This document shows, in pieces, positions 12,101-20,279 of a DNA stretch of 64,000 nucleotides. The translations under genes and the position numbers were made by a program. Every line of letters starts with the position of its first letter. Position 1 is the stretch's first letter. The notes under the pieces are model-generated. The model was not told where the DNA came from and searched no databases. It was given only the letters and a program-made list of their open reading frames with translations. The stretch spans positions 61,685,395-61,749,394 of the forward strand of contig CM046307.1 in the NCBI GenBank assembly GCA_025267735.1, in the 5' to 3' direction. This stretch comes from Mactra quadrangularis (Eukaryota; Mollusca; Bivalvia; Venerida; Mactridae).

Positions 12101-15100
12101 TTTCTACATTTGATGCTACTTTAAAGTTCAACCCAGTCCGTCTTTGATTCTTTTCGCTATTCTACTGTGGTGTTACAATTTATAAATTATGCGATAGTGT
12201 GTTTGCTTTACATTGTAGTTCTTTTTACATGAATCATCTTCTATTTATGACAGCGTTATAATGTCGTATAATAAATGCAAAGTTAAACGACACTTTATAC
12301 ATTTTACTGTAATAAATTCAGAACATCAAACTCATAGTTTAATTTTCAAAAGAGCTATGTGATACTTTCTTTGTAGGACAAAGCAAAACCTTACTCTTCC
12401 CGGAGTACCTGAAAAAGATTCAAGACTGATATACGGTTTGTTGTTAACGTGTTTGTAATATTTTAGCATCTTAAGCATTTGGCATTGATATTTGGATTAG
12501 AATCTATTCGTGAATATCCTTTAAAAGTTATTTCGGCTGAGTATTATCAGCTTGAAGTTTACACTGAGTATGACTAGTATATCAAGTTATGTATGGCAGT
12601 CCGCTTAAGCATTTCTGGACACTTCTCCTCTACCTGTACTCGCTTACTATTTCAAGAGGATCCGAAAACTTGATTTTTAAAGTGCAAAAATGATATTATT
12701 TATCGATTTCAAGAGGATCCGTAAACTGGATTTTTAAAGTGCAAAATGATATTATTTATCTAATCGATAAGGAAGATTCAACCTACTGCAACAAAGAAAC
12801 GAATCCGCGACTTCTGGTCGCTCTTACACCGCGTCACATGCGTGGATAGGTATTATTCCATAAATGTAATGACAATGAAAATAGTTTATTGATATAATAG
12901 CCACCGGCACATTACCATAATTGTCATTAATAATAACATGTAATGTATAGTTTTACATATTATAAATGTATCTATATGTATTTATCAGTATGCCCATTAT
13001 ATCAATTTGGCATTTAATAGCTGTTTCTGAATGTATTATTTTCATCAGCATTATGATACCTTTTTTTTGATTTACTATTTGTATTAGCAGACGGCAGAAA
13101 GTGGAAAGCAGTGACAGATCTTGATGATGCTCAAACTACGACAAAATCCGTTGTATGTAAAGTTTTTTATACATTTGTATTTGACAGTTTTAATTTCAAT
13201 GACTATGTGTAATTTAAGCCACCTTCATTAGAACATTGCCTATAAAAATCCTCACGCTCATTTTTGTTAAGATTTATTTCGGAAAAGGTTTTATAAATGA
13301 TTATCACGTTCATCGTGATTTGAATATAAATGCACCATGTCAAAGTATTATTGATAAATTCTAACATATTGTTAAACTGTTTGTTTTCAATAACTGCGAA
13401 GACAACTCATGAGTTATCTGCCTTTCTAGACAATGCCCTATTAGGGTACCTTACGGAGTTAACTATCGGTAGTTGTAGCAAATTTACAATGACTCTTTTG
13501 AAAAAATTCGAGCCTGTCCGATTAAAAATACTACAAATTAAAAAGCGGATTTTCTTTATTAAAATCGAAGTTTGTGAGAGTGAGCACCCACAGTGTGATA
13601 ATATTCTAACAATAAAATTTAGCTGACTGATTGCACGATTTACCACATACCTCTGAAAAACTCGCACACCGTTTACGCTTTTACAAGACCGCAGCGTTGT
13701 GATCACATTTTTTATATTTTTGTAGCACGTTTCGATCAGTAATGTGAGTACTATGATTATGTGAATATATGTGTCTCATTTTATCCAAATATCTTTGTCT
13801 TCCAGGATAATATGAAGTCATATTTGTTTGTACCAAATGACCAGTGATAGTATTATACAATAGTTATGTGTGTAAAGTGTATGATTTACACGTTTCAGGT
13901 ACTAAAACCAATGGTGAAAGACGATGATCAACGTCGTGATTACAGGGAACCAGGAGATGGTGACAATCACCAAGGTCACAGAGAGCAGAGACACGGAAAC
14001 CATCGCTGTTCTTATAGTAAACCAGCGCATGGGGAACACATTCGTGTTCACAGAGAGCAAGGTCAACATGACTATCGCCGTCTTCCGTCTGCGCTACTAC
14101 GCGACATTAAGACTTATGAGTTTGGTCAGTCACGCCGTGGACAAACAGGTAGCTTTCACGAAACAGAAGATGCCATGCAAGGTCAGCAAGTGTGTGCTCA
14201 GCTTCGTAAAGATTCTCCTCAAAGATCATTATTACGAAGATCTGTTTCATATAATGAGAGAGTAAGTTTGTTTCTTCATCTTTTGAAACCTATATTTGTA
14301 TATAATTACAACTTGAATGAAATAATACAATCCGATTGGACAAAAGTGAATACGTGAATTGAAAATGTGGTGTTGTTTTATAAACGTAGTTGACTTTGGT
14401 ATTTAATTTTCGATCTAGTCAGTTACAGGGAGTTTGTCGCAGTTCCAACTAGAGCATGTGTCAAATAAAACGTGCCTGGATAATTTCAATTTGATGCACA
14501 TACATATTGTTTCATAACCATTGACTTGGGATTATATAATACAGTCAGACAAGCGTGTCTCTGGTTGAAGTCATACATATTTGTTTGTACCAAATGACCA
14601 GTGATTATAATTATTATACAATATTTATGTGTTTATATTGTATGTTTTACAACTTTCAGATACTAAAACCAATGGTGAAAGACGATGATAGACGTCATGA
14701 TTACGGGGAACCAGGACATGGTGACAATCACCAAGGTCACAGAGAGCAAAGACATGGTGACCATCGCCGTTCTTATAGTGAATCAGTGCATGGGGAACAC
14801 ATTCGTGTTCACAGAGAGCAAGGTCAACATGACCATCGCTTTCTACCGTCTGCGCTACTACGCGACATTCAGACTTATGAGTTTGGTCAGTCACGCCGTG
14901 GACGAACAGGTAGCTTTCACGAAGCAGAAGATGCCATGCGGCAGCAAGGTCAGCATTTATTTGATCAAGAGGATGTTCAGCTTCGTAGAGAATCTCCTAA
15001 AAGATCATTATTACGAAGATCCTTCTCATATCATGAGAGAGTAAGTTTGTTTCTTCATATTTTGAAACCTATATTTGTATATAATTACAACTTGAATGAA

Positions 15101-16651
15101 ATAATACAATCCGATCGGACAAAAGTGAATACGTGACTTGAAAATGTGGTGTTGTTTTATAAACGTTTGATAACGTAGTTGACTTTGGTATTTAATTTTC
15201 AATATAGTCAGTTACTTTCAATTGAACAGTCCTTAATTAAAATCCGAGTATAGTCTTGTACGCATATATCCTTATAGGCCAACTGTAGTAAACGCCCTAG
15301 TGAAGAACAACGCTACATGCTGTCTATTTCCACTTACGCACGTAGGCTTTGCATTCGGAAATCTTCTGCTGTTCACTAAGAAAATCCGCGGACATATTAA
15401 GACACCATGCTGGAACTAGCTGTGTTGAAACAAAATGCTTCGACCGGTCATAGAGAAAACATATTTCTTGTATTATATATATGCATTAGGGATAACTTCG
15501 ATTGACAAATCAAGTTAAAACACGTAACAATGGGATTCTCGTTATTGCTTTAGTAATTGATCCAAGCGTATGATTCTATTTTGTGCTGTTTCTTATAATA
15601 ATTTTGTTTATTTGTGTGTAATCGATCAAACTTCCCAATAGTTCAAATTGTTACTGTTGCTTATCATTCCATTCATGCAGATAGTTGAGCCGGAGAGAAG
15701 AAATGAACCTGGACGACATTCATATCATGTAAAGTAAGTATAGGTAACTTTTTAATTGTTTCACAAATATGAATGTTAAATTTCATATTGTATTTTCCTT
15801 CGTTGTGTCCAGAGTTTTTCCTTTGACCAATCTCCCTTTTTTCATGCATTAAGTAAATTAGTATGCGATACAATGTAACTTGTACTTGCTAAATAGCCAA
15901 AAGTTCCGAGTTTCTAGGCCTGTCCAGAAACAGTGAGAAGCAAAAACTGATATTCTGTTGAAATGACACATTAAGCACAAAACGCACAGTTCGTTTTATT
16001 ATGTATAATTATTTTTAGTTGTTTTAAATTTTTATTTATTCTTGGATAAATTATTTAATACCAGTTTGTGCTTTATTGGCAACAATATTGTTTCTATATG
16101 AATGCTAGCAGCATATTGTACCTGTTTGATAAACAAAACAAAATCTGTTATTTATTACTATTACTGTGATATTACAATGTGAATATTTTATGACATTTGA
16201 AACTAAAAAAATGTTGTGTTGTTTTTGTTTTTGTTTTCCTGGGATTAACGCTCTAAGCAACACATTGTATAGGTTATATCATGGCGGGCCATCAATCTAT
16301 TAATCGTAACTGGCAATGCTTAATCTCTGGATTTAGCCGTCAACCAATTATTATGAACATACTTTTGTTATGCTGTTTACCTAAAAACATGCGTGCTTTG
16401 GACTTTTCCTTGGTGTATTGGTCTTTTTACTGACTGGTACATCTTTCCCATCAAATTAATTTATTTCATTGAACATTCTTGATGAAGTACAAAGGTCAAG
16501 AATGTGAATAAACCGTAACCATTTATGCTAATTGAGATACTTTCTTCGACAACATTCTGTAGTTTCTATAGCATTATACAATAGATATTTAGACTTGTCA
16601 ATTTCATGTTACAATTAACTTCTGTATGTCTTTTTCAGGGATTTGTATTAA
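1..16651 (+). CDS. EGF/SEA-domain type I transmembrane protein, 5'-partial, 18 exons in window
   Basis: Joined exons: 1-105, 1938-2044, 2516-2669, 3344-3460, 3794-4078, 5824-5850, 7230-7342, 7687-7748, 8455-8597, 9069-9171, 9900-9916, 11485-11617, 12377-12435, 13091-13152, 13899-14261, 14660-15040, 15681-15733, 16639-16651. Every junction has AG/GT borders and the reading phase carries through all 18, giving 764 residues to the TAA at 16649-16651. Order of domains: EGF, laminin-type EGF, EGF, EGF, laminin-type EGF, EGF, SEA-like domain, short Cys-containing stretch, transmembrane helix, charged cytoplasmic tail. This is the plan of a cell-surface adhesion or receptor protein, with calcium-binding EGF signatures (D-[IV]-[DN]-E-C). 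The N-terminus, signal peptide and promoter lie upstream of the window. I do not recognise a named orthologue; a MEGF-like or mucin-like surface protein is the nearest description. Exon structure is inferred and missed exons are possible. Confidence 0.8.
106..1937. other. Intron with no recognised element
   Basis: AT-rich intron with a less AT-rich stretch at about 830-1,560 that stands out in composition and could be a decayed mobile element. I found no domain or inverted-repeat pair in it; the short ORFs there resemble nothing I know. Confidence 0.4.
1938..2044 (+). CDS. Exon: laminin-type EGF module
   Basis: Preceded by a pyrimidine-rich ATTTCAG acceptor and followed by GTATGA. It encodes CNAFYFGEEC-x3-C-x-C-x8-C-x6-C-x-C, the MEGF/laminin-type EGF pattern. 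It enters in phase 1 and leaves in phase 0. The module is completed by the first residues of the next exon (GWSGANC). Confidence 0.78.
2516..2669 (+). CDS. Exon: calcium-binding EGF module
   Basis: Follows TTGACAG and precedes GTGAGT. It completes the laminin-type EGF and then encodes a full EGF module starting NIDECVN and ending GNRCL. The NIDEC start plus an internal D-T-N-G-S-Y is the calcium-binding EGF signature with a probable hydroxylation site. Phase 0 in, phase 1 out. Confidence 0.82.
3344..3460 (+). CDS. Exon: calcium-binding EGF module
   Basis: Follows CATTACAG and precedes GTAAGG. It encodes one EGF module beginning EIDECFEG and ending WNDCE, with six Cys in EGF spacing. Phase 1 at both ends, so it is a symmetric, shuffling-type exon. 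Confidence 0.82.
3794..4078 (+). CDS. Exon: laminin-type EGF plus calcium-binding EGF
   Basis: Follows TATTTCAG and precedes GTTTGT. The first half (CNNNTFGFNCSETCPC ... CVCLDNWKGIRC) is a laminin/MEGF-type module. The second half (DVNECANN ... GQCES) is a calcium-binding EGF. Several N-x-[ST] sites predict N-glycosylation. Phase 1 at both ends. Confidence 0.82.
4680..4918. repeat. Tandem duplication of about 125 bp in an intron
   Basis: Two consecutive diverged copies share the words AACTATATACGCCAATTT, GAGAAATC.GTGTAGCAA and TCTACTTTTT.GAGGTACA, followed by CAA.TCTTCAA. The first starts near 4,686 and the second near 4,817. Confidence 0.7.
5824..5850 (+). CDS. Microexon of 27 nt linking EGF and SEA regions
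   Basis: Lies between TTTCAG and GTAAGT. It encodes EILENVTLP and keeps phase 1 on both sides, so it can be included or skipped without changing frame. It supplies an N-V-T glycosylation site in the linker. Confidence 0.62.
6492..6860. mobile_element. Large foldback (palindromic) element in an intron
   Basis: Starts GATATTGGCCCTGTTTT and ends AAAACAGGGCCAATATC. The arms of about 170 bp share the complementary pairs CCAATCAGAG / CTCTGATTGG, GAAATCTGTTAT / ATAACAGATTTC and TTGCAGTATT / AATACTGCAA, with little spacer. Outside, 6,130 and 7,170 carry an inverted CAGTCGTATTGG, so it may be the core of an element of about 1.07 kb (6,115-7,190). A foldback transposon or MITE is the likely nature. 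Confidence 0.72.
7230..7342 (+). CDS. Exon: SEA-like domain, first part
   Basis: Follows TGTTTCAG and precedes GTGAGT. It encodes NGWVAVSYSISINVSLPPNF... with the alternating hydrophobic beta-strand pattern that opens SEA domains. Phase 1 in, phase 0 out. Assignment to SEA rests on the pattern across the next two exons and on position just before the membrane. Confidence 0.72.
7687..7748 (+). CDS. Exon: SEA-like domain, middle
   Basis: Follows TTTTCAG and precedes GTATAC. It encodes LENFIGEYTDGDIKIIISEI, an amphipathic stretch leading to the SEA core strand. Phase 0 in, phase 2 out. A 117-residue ORF running through this exon is only intron read-through. Confidence 0.7.
8455..8597 (+). CDS. 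Exon: SEA-like domain, last part with GSIEV site
   Basis: Follows TTTTGTAG and precedes GTAAGT. It begins RYGSIEVDYLVSY, then a helix-like DQLAYAAVDLAAG. The G-S-I-x-V sequence fits the position and consensus of the SEA autoproteolysis site (GSVVV in MUC1). Phase 2 in, phase 1 out. Confidence 0.74.
8930..8980 (-). mobile_element. SINE fragment, tRNA-like head
   Basis: On the - strand it reads GCGGTTACGACGCTGGATAC, a tRNA A-box-like segment shared with 33,330-33,420 and 40,497-40,616. Only the head is present. Confidence 0.45.
9069..9171 (+). CDS. Exon: Cys-containing stretch after SEA domain
   Basis: Follows CTTACAG and precedes GTAAGA. It encodes a segment with four Cys (PCVIYTSVIGC, PNVC, SPVCR), probably a short membrane-proximal disulfide knot or truncated EGF. 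Phase 1 in, phase 2 out. Confidence 0.72.
9690..9830. mobile_element. MITE with termini TACGGAGCCCCTAAA
   Basis: Perfect-looking terminal inverted repeats (TACGGAGCCCCTAAAGTGACA and its complement) enclose palindromic TTTCGTTYAAACGAAA units. The TA at each edge fits a Tc1/mariner-type target site. A longer relative is at 29,521-29,848. It ends 70 bp before the 17-nt microexon. Confidence 0.82.
9900..9916 (+). CDS. Microexon of 17 nt
   Basis: Lies between TATTTTCAG and GTAAGA. It adds YEIKA in the extracellular linker and converts phase 2 to phase 1, exactly what the neighbouring exons need. Skipping it would shift the frame before the membrane helix. Confidence 0.62.
10537..11120. mobile_element. 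piggyBac-like non-autonomous element
   Basis: Bounded by TTAA on both sides, with CCCTT at the left edge and AAGGG at the right. TTAA target sites with CCC...GGG termini are the hallmark of piggyBac elements. Inverted similarity is convincing only at the very ends. The internal 125-residue - strand ORF (10607-10984) has no transposase motif that I can see. Confidence 0.5.
11213..11347. mobile_element. Short MITE
   Basis: Terminal inverted repeats TTTTAACCTGTCAAAAA and its complement enclose about 100 bp of unrelated sequence in the intron just upstream of the transmembrane exon. Confidence 0.65.
11485..11617 (+). CDS. Exon: transmembrane helix and stop-transfer
   Basis: Follows TACTTTAG and precedes GTAAGA. 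It encodes about 23 hydrophobic residues (LIIYLSVFLSLALILVVLLA and on to CGLLL) followed by RKKMARKKLQKQ, a basic stop-transfer stretch that puts the C-terminus in the cytoplasm. Phase 1 in, phase 2 out. Confidence 0.85.
11996..12080 (-). mobile_element. SINE head fragment (same family as 43,964-44,228)
   Basis: On the - strand it reads GCAGTAGTC...GATCGAGAGGTC...GGGTCGAATCCCACC, with a B-box-like GGTTCGAATCC variant. It is a truncated tRNA-derived SINE. Confidence 0.6.
12377..12435 (+). CDS. Exon: juxtamembrane cytoplasmic segment
   Basis: Follows TCTTTGTAG and precedes GTTTGT. It encodes TKQNLTLPGVPEKDSRLIY. The donor is weaker than the others. Phase 2 in, phase 1 out, consistent with both neighbours. 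Confidence 0.66.
12649..12763. repeat. Tandem duplication of 58 bp
   Basis: Two adjacent units starting ATTTCAAGAGGATCCG and ending ATATTATTTATC differ at only a few bases, within the intron before the exon at 13,091. Confidence 0.8.
13091..13152 (+). CDS. Exon: cytoplasmic segment
   Basis: Follows TATTAGCAG and precedes GTATGT. It encodes DGRKWKAVTDLDDAQTTTKS and one Val. Phase 1 in, phase 0 out, which sets up the two duplicated phase-0 exons that follow. Confidence 0.68.
13899..14261 (+). CDS. Duplicated cytoplasmic-tail exon, copy 1 (121 codons)
   Basis: Follows CGTTTCAG and precedes GTAAGT. It starts VLKPMVKDDDQRRDYRE and is rich in His, Arg, Gln and Asp, with a repeated H-R-E-Q motif. 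It ends in RSLLRRSVSYNER, a basophilic-kinase-like RRSxS sequence with a nearby Tyr. Phase 0 at both ends. The next exon is a diverged copy. The +1 frame is also open from 13924 to 14265. Confidence 0.76.
14660..15040 (+). CDS. Duplicated cytoplasmic-tail exon, copy 2 (127 codons)
   Basis: Follows ACTTTCAG and precedes GTAAGT. It starts ILKPMVKDDDRRHDYGE and ends RSLLRRSFSYHER. It is 18 nt longer than copy 1 because of an in-frame insertion near 14,940-14,970. Both copies are phase 0-0, so tandem inclusion, skipping or mutually exclusive use all keep the frame. Upstream and downstream intron sequence is duplicated too. Confidence 0.76.
15681..15733 (+). CDS. Penultimate coding exon
   Basis: Follows TTCATGCAG. 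It encodes IVEPERRNEPGRHSYHV and ends at a perfect GTAAGT donor at 15734. Without splicing, the frame would reach TAA at 15735-15737, so a non-spliced form ending in HVK is a real alternative. The strong donor and the matching acceptor at 16638 favour splicing. Confidence 0.66.
16220..16350 (-). mobile_element. SINE 3' fragment
   Basis: On the - strand it carries CAGAGATTAAGC-type and GTTGCTTAGAGCGTTAA words that match the 3' half of the SINE at 40,617-40,905, in the last intron of the EGF/SEA gene. Confidence 0.5.
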
Positions 16652-17265
16652 CACAACGTCTTGGCAGTGTTTCGTTTCCATTTTAATTTGCATTTAACAT
16701 TAGTTGATTTCTTCTGATGTATGTATATAAACATATTTCCTCAAATATTTGATAATGATTAAGCCTCAACATATCAGATTCCATACATCTTGTAAGAGAA
16801 CAACTTTACTCATGGTGTTACACTTACGTTGGAAAGGAGAAACATGTAGAAATCCATTACAATTAGCAACAGTTAGACTTTATGCGCACTTTTATTGATT
16901 GACTTTCTGTATTGCATTTTATTTCATGTATGAGCAACTATTTTGTAAAAAATTCATGTAAATTTCTTATTGTCTGTTTTTGTGGGTTAGAGTCTGTGCT
17001 TGCGTGTATGTTTCTGTGTGGATTGTATGGTGTGTGTATGCATAGGTGTTTTTTGTATCACATATAGTGTATGTTATGTTTTGTAATGCTTATAAATTAT
17101 GTAATGTATATAGATGAATGTCTTACGATAACGTGCTTACGTAATCTAATTATTGCGGAATATGGCTATCTGTATTTGTTCGTCTCAGACATACTGATGA
17201 CTAAATAAGTCCATGTGGCTTTGTGATGATATCAATGTAATAATAAATCTAATGTTACATCGTGT
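16639..17265 (+). other. Terminal exon: last codons, 3' UTR and polyadenylation signal
   Basis: Follows CTTTTTCAG. The first base completes AAG, then GAT TTG TAT TAA gives the C-terminus VKDLY with the stop at 16649-16651. The 3' UTR runs through AT-rich sequence to an AATAAA at 17242-17247. The cleavage point near 17,265 is estimated. Confidence 0.55.
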
Positions 17266-18582
17266 CCAACACCCAGCAAGCTTCTGTCCTCTCTATAACT
17301 ATAAAAGAAAGTACTACAACACAAAGACAATGAATACCATTTTAATTAATACAGGAAGGTAATGCAGTTGCGTGGTCAAAAGTATAATAATACATTTTGT
17401 ATACTGCTGGTATAGAGTTATACACTGCTGGTTGTCACAGACCCGATTGTCCTGTCTGTCCGACTAACTAAAACTGACCACTCTACCAATCTTGACATTT
17501 GATATGTTAACATACATAATCATAGCCTCAGATAATAGTGTTTTATTAAATTGTATTCAAAAGTGATTTGTCCATACTCCGCTGATTTAAATACTCACTT
17601 CAGTCAGTATTACTTTCTTCACAATCAATAAAAATAGATATTTGTATTCATGTACGGGTATTATTGAACAAATTGTGCAAGTATTTTAATCTGTGGTGTT
17701 ATTACCTACGCCACTAACAATGGAATTTAACAAACCTTAAAGCGTTTACAAGACCACAAAAGGGAGACAATTATTGATGTACTGACGGTTATTTGTTATA
17801 AGTAGTTATTCTTCTTTAAAATGTTTCGTCCTTTTATTAGTCTATCAGCAAAAAAGTATGATATTTATTGTAAAAATTTACTTTGTCAAAATGAAAGGCT
17901 TCGTGATTGGACCTACATGCACCGTATTACATTCAGACCATTAGGATTTTGTAGCCGACGTGCAAATATGTAGTCGTCGAAGTGCCATTGTGACGACTCG
18001 AACAATGGTCAAAACCACTCGCAATACGACTGGACACTTCATTAAATAACTTTGACATTGTAGAACTACATTATTCAAGTGGCCCTTACTTTAGTCTTAC
18101 ATGTTATATGTTTATGTTTATTGTTTAATAATAAAATTTCATCTTCACTCACAATACTCGTGGCTTATTCCTTGTTTTTCATATATTTTTATAACATTAA
18201 TGGAAGTCACATACTAGGTTTATGGTGTAATTGTTTGATTGCAAAGTATGATAATTTGGAAAATAAAAGTCAAATATTGTTTGTTTGTTTATTTGTTTAG
18301 CTTAACGCCGTAGCAACATATTGTATAGGTCATGTTACAGCGGTCAGTCGACCTACTTACTCCTCCTGGAAAGGCTAAATCTCTGGATTTAGCTGTTAAT
18401 CAACTACTAAGCGCATATTTTCGTCAGTGACTGACAACTGACCTACATGATTAAAAATCATTGGTATACATATACTCTTTATTTCCACTTTTCAGTGATT
18501 TGTAAATATTAAAATAAATTTTACATAAAATTTAATATGAAATTTTAAGATAACAAAAAATGAAAGAGACAAATACACAGAG
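17266..18582. other. Intergenic stretch with one SINE fragment
   Basis: AT-rich. The piece 18,298-18,450, read on the - strand, contains AGCTAAATCCAGAGATTTAG and GTTGCTACGGCGTTAA, the 3' half of the SINE family at 40,617-40,905. At 17,575-17,605 there is a CCGCTGATTTAAATACTCAC word shared with the MITE at 26,677-26,797. No gene seen. Confidence 0.55.
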
Positions 18583-20100
18583 TACTGAGAGAAAAAAGTT
18601 TAGCAAGTTTGGAAATATTTCACTGGTTTATTGAAACTATACCAATTTCACTTAAACCAAGTACATAATTGAATAAAGCATTTAGTTTTCAATTAGTTTG
18701 TAACAATAAATTGTTAAAACCCTGTTGCCTTAGCTCACTGTACAGCCTGAAAGACGCTAGGGGTAAGGCGTCAAAATTCACAAGGAGTTTAGTATCTAGT
18801 GTGACCCCCGTTACAAGCTAATACTGCTAAACACCGAAGTCTCATGCTACAAATTAGCTTTCTGATAACACCTAGAGGGATTCTGGCCCACTCAACTCGC
18901 TGAGCACGTTCAAGGTCCCGCACGTCGTCGACGTCATGATTCTCTCTTACACGACGACCTAAATGGTCCCATAGGTGTTCAATCGGTGAGAGATCAGGCG
19001 ATCTTGCAGGCCAGGGGAGAAGTCGCACGTTGTTTCGACGTAGGAAACCCTGTGTGTGACGCGCGGTATGCGGGCGGGCATTATCTTGCTGGAAAATCCC
19101 CACGTTATGTTGCTGCATAAATAGCAATGCAACAGGTTCGAGGATTTCATCACAGTATCTTTGTGCATTAAGGTTGCCAGGCACAGTAACGAGTTCAGTC
19201 TTACCATCATGGTAAATCCAAGCCGAAACCATTACACTGCCACCTCCGTATCTATCTTGTTGGACAACGTTGTCTGCGTGGAGCCTCTCACCTCGTCTAC
19301 GCCACACTCGAATCCTGCCATCCGTGAAGGATACATTAAACCGCGATTTGTCGGTAAATAACACATTGTTCCATTGTCTGCGTGTCCATGGACGATGCCC
19401 CCGAACCCATTTGAGCCGTTCCTGACGATGCCTATGCGTCAACGGAATCCCGACGTAAGGCCGACACGCCTTTAGCCTTGCCGCGCGAAGCCTATTTCTC
19501 ACAGTCCTGAGGCACACCCTAGTCCCAGTAGTATTCATGAGATCTCGGGCTATCTTCCCACTGGACATAAACCGGTTACGTCGAGAAAGCGTCGTGATGT
19601 GACGGTCTTCGCGTGGCGTTGTTTTCCGTGGTCTGCCTGATCTGGGTCTGTCGTTGACTCGTCCTGTTTCCCTCAGACGGTTTCTAAGGCGACTAATTGT
19701 AGACTCATGGCGATTGAAATGCCGAGCGACAGCTCTTGCCGTCATACCAGCGTGGAGCATACCTACAGCTCTTTGACATTCTTCTAACGTCATTCCTTGG
19801 CGACGCCCCATTGGAATTTCTTCGAGTTTTAAACTGGTTATTTTGTTTGTGGTAACAGCTCAAAACAATGAGGTACATTACTCGACTCTACACGCTACCG
19901 AAATTGCCGTGCTTACGTTGCACGTGATTTTCGAGTTTCTTACGCTTCGCTGATAAAATACACGGTTTTCGAACAAACACAATAGATGTGTAAAGAACAT
20001 CGATAAGTACATCATTAACATATAAATACGTCTTCATTCGAAAGCTCAAAAAGAAAAAATAATAGGTGTGAAAAACTTGCAAAACTTTTTTCTTTCAGTA
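18583..20100 (-). mobile_element. Tc1-like (DD34E) DNA transposon, complete
   Basis: Bounded by TA dinucleotides at 18583-18584 and 20099-20100. The left end CTGAGAGAAAAAAG and the complement of the right end CTGAAAGAAAAAAG continue into TTTWGCAAGTTT, so 26 of 28 terminal bases match. Length about 1.5 kb with a single transposase ORF inside. TA duplication and this layout are typical of the Tc1/mariner superfamily. Confidence 0.86.
18789..19811 (-). CDS. Tc1-like transposase, DD34E, 340 residues
   Basis: Cut-and-paste transposase acting on its own terminal repeats. An N-terminal helix-turn-helix (about residues 7-50), a GRPRK AT-hook-like motif (59-63) and a second helix-turn-helix (85-115) form the bipartite DNA-binding region. 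The catalytic triad is D154 (FTDKSRF), D243 (QQDNARPHTA) and E278 (SPIEHLWD), with 34 residues between the second Asp and the Glu. The end GGHTRY is the usual C-terminus of this clade and full length is normal. The frame has no stop. Two conserved positions look changed: FTDKSRF instead of the common FTDESRF, and NGGHTRY instead of RGGHTRY. Activity is therefore uncertain. The start is the ATG giving MGRRQGMTLEE. Confidence 0.93.
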   Translation of the reverse strand: MGRRQGMTLEECQRAVGMLHAGMTARAVARHFNRHESTISRLRNRLRETGRVNDRPRSGRPRKTTPREDRHITTLSRRNRFMSSGKIARDLMNTTGTRVCLRTVRNRLRAARLKACRPYVGIPLTHRHRQERLKWVRGHRPWTRRQWNNVLFTDKSRFNVSFTDGRIRVWRRRGERLHADNVVQQDRYGGGSVMVSAWIYHDGKTELVTVPGNLNAQRYCDEILEPVALLFMQQHNVGIFQQDNARPHTARHTQGFLRRNNVRLLPWPARSPDLSPIEHLWDHLGRRVRENHDVDDVRDLERAQRVEWARIPLGVIRKLICSMRLRCLAVLACNGGHTRY

Positions 20101-20159
20101 CATGTAGTATTGTTAACAATAACTTACATAGAGAGAAAAAGAGACTATTGTTGTTATGG

Positions 20160-20279
20160 GTGTCTTCATGGACCATAGACTTTCTGTATACATTCATTAA
20201 CAATAGACTTGCTGTATACATGCATTAACAATGGACAAGTTATATACATTCATGACCCATGAACTTGCTGTTAATATTT
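20160..20279. repeat. 28-bp minisatellite, left piece (about 4 units)
   Basis: Units of the type ACCATAGACTTGCTGTATAC followed by ATTCATTA repeat at about 28 bp. The same unit resumes at 23,300, after the 3-kb element. Confidence 0.82.

Larger units (their letters stand above)
13805..15225. repeat. Tandem segmental duplication carrying an exon and its splice sites
   Basis: Segment 13,805-14,430 and segment 14,560-15,225 match through the upstream intron (TTTGTACCAAATGACCAGTG), the exon and the downstream intron (AAACCTATATTTGTATATAA). Offset is about 761 bp at the exon start. The two exon copies differ by scattered substitutions and one 18-nt in-frame insertion. Confidence 0.85.

Noticed and set aside
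14625..14894. 89-codon - strand ORF
   Set aside because: Antisense shadow of the duplicated tail exon; no supporting splice or domain signal.
18959..19361. Short ORFs on both strands
   Set aside because: Shadows of the transposase reading frame.
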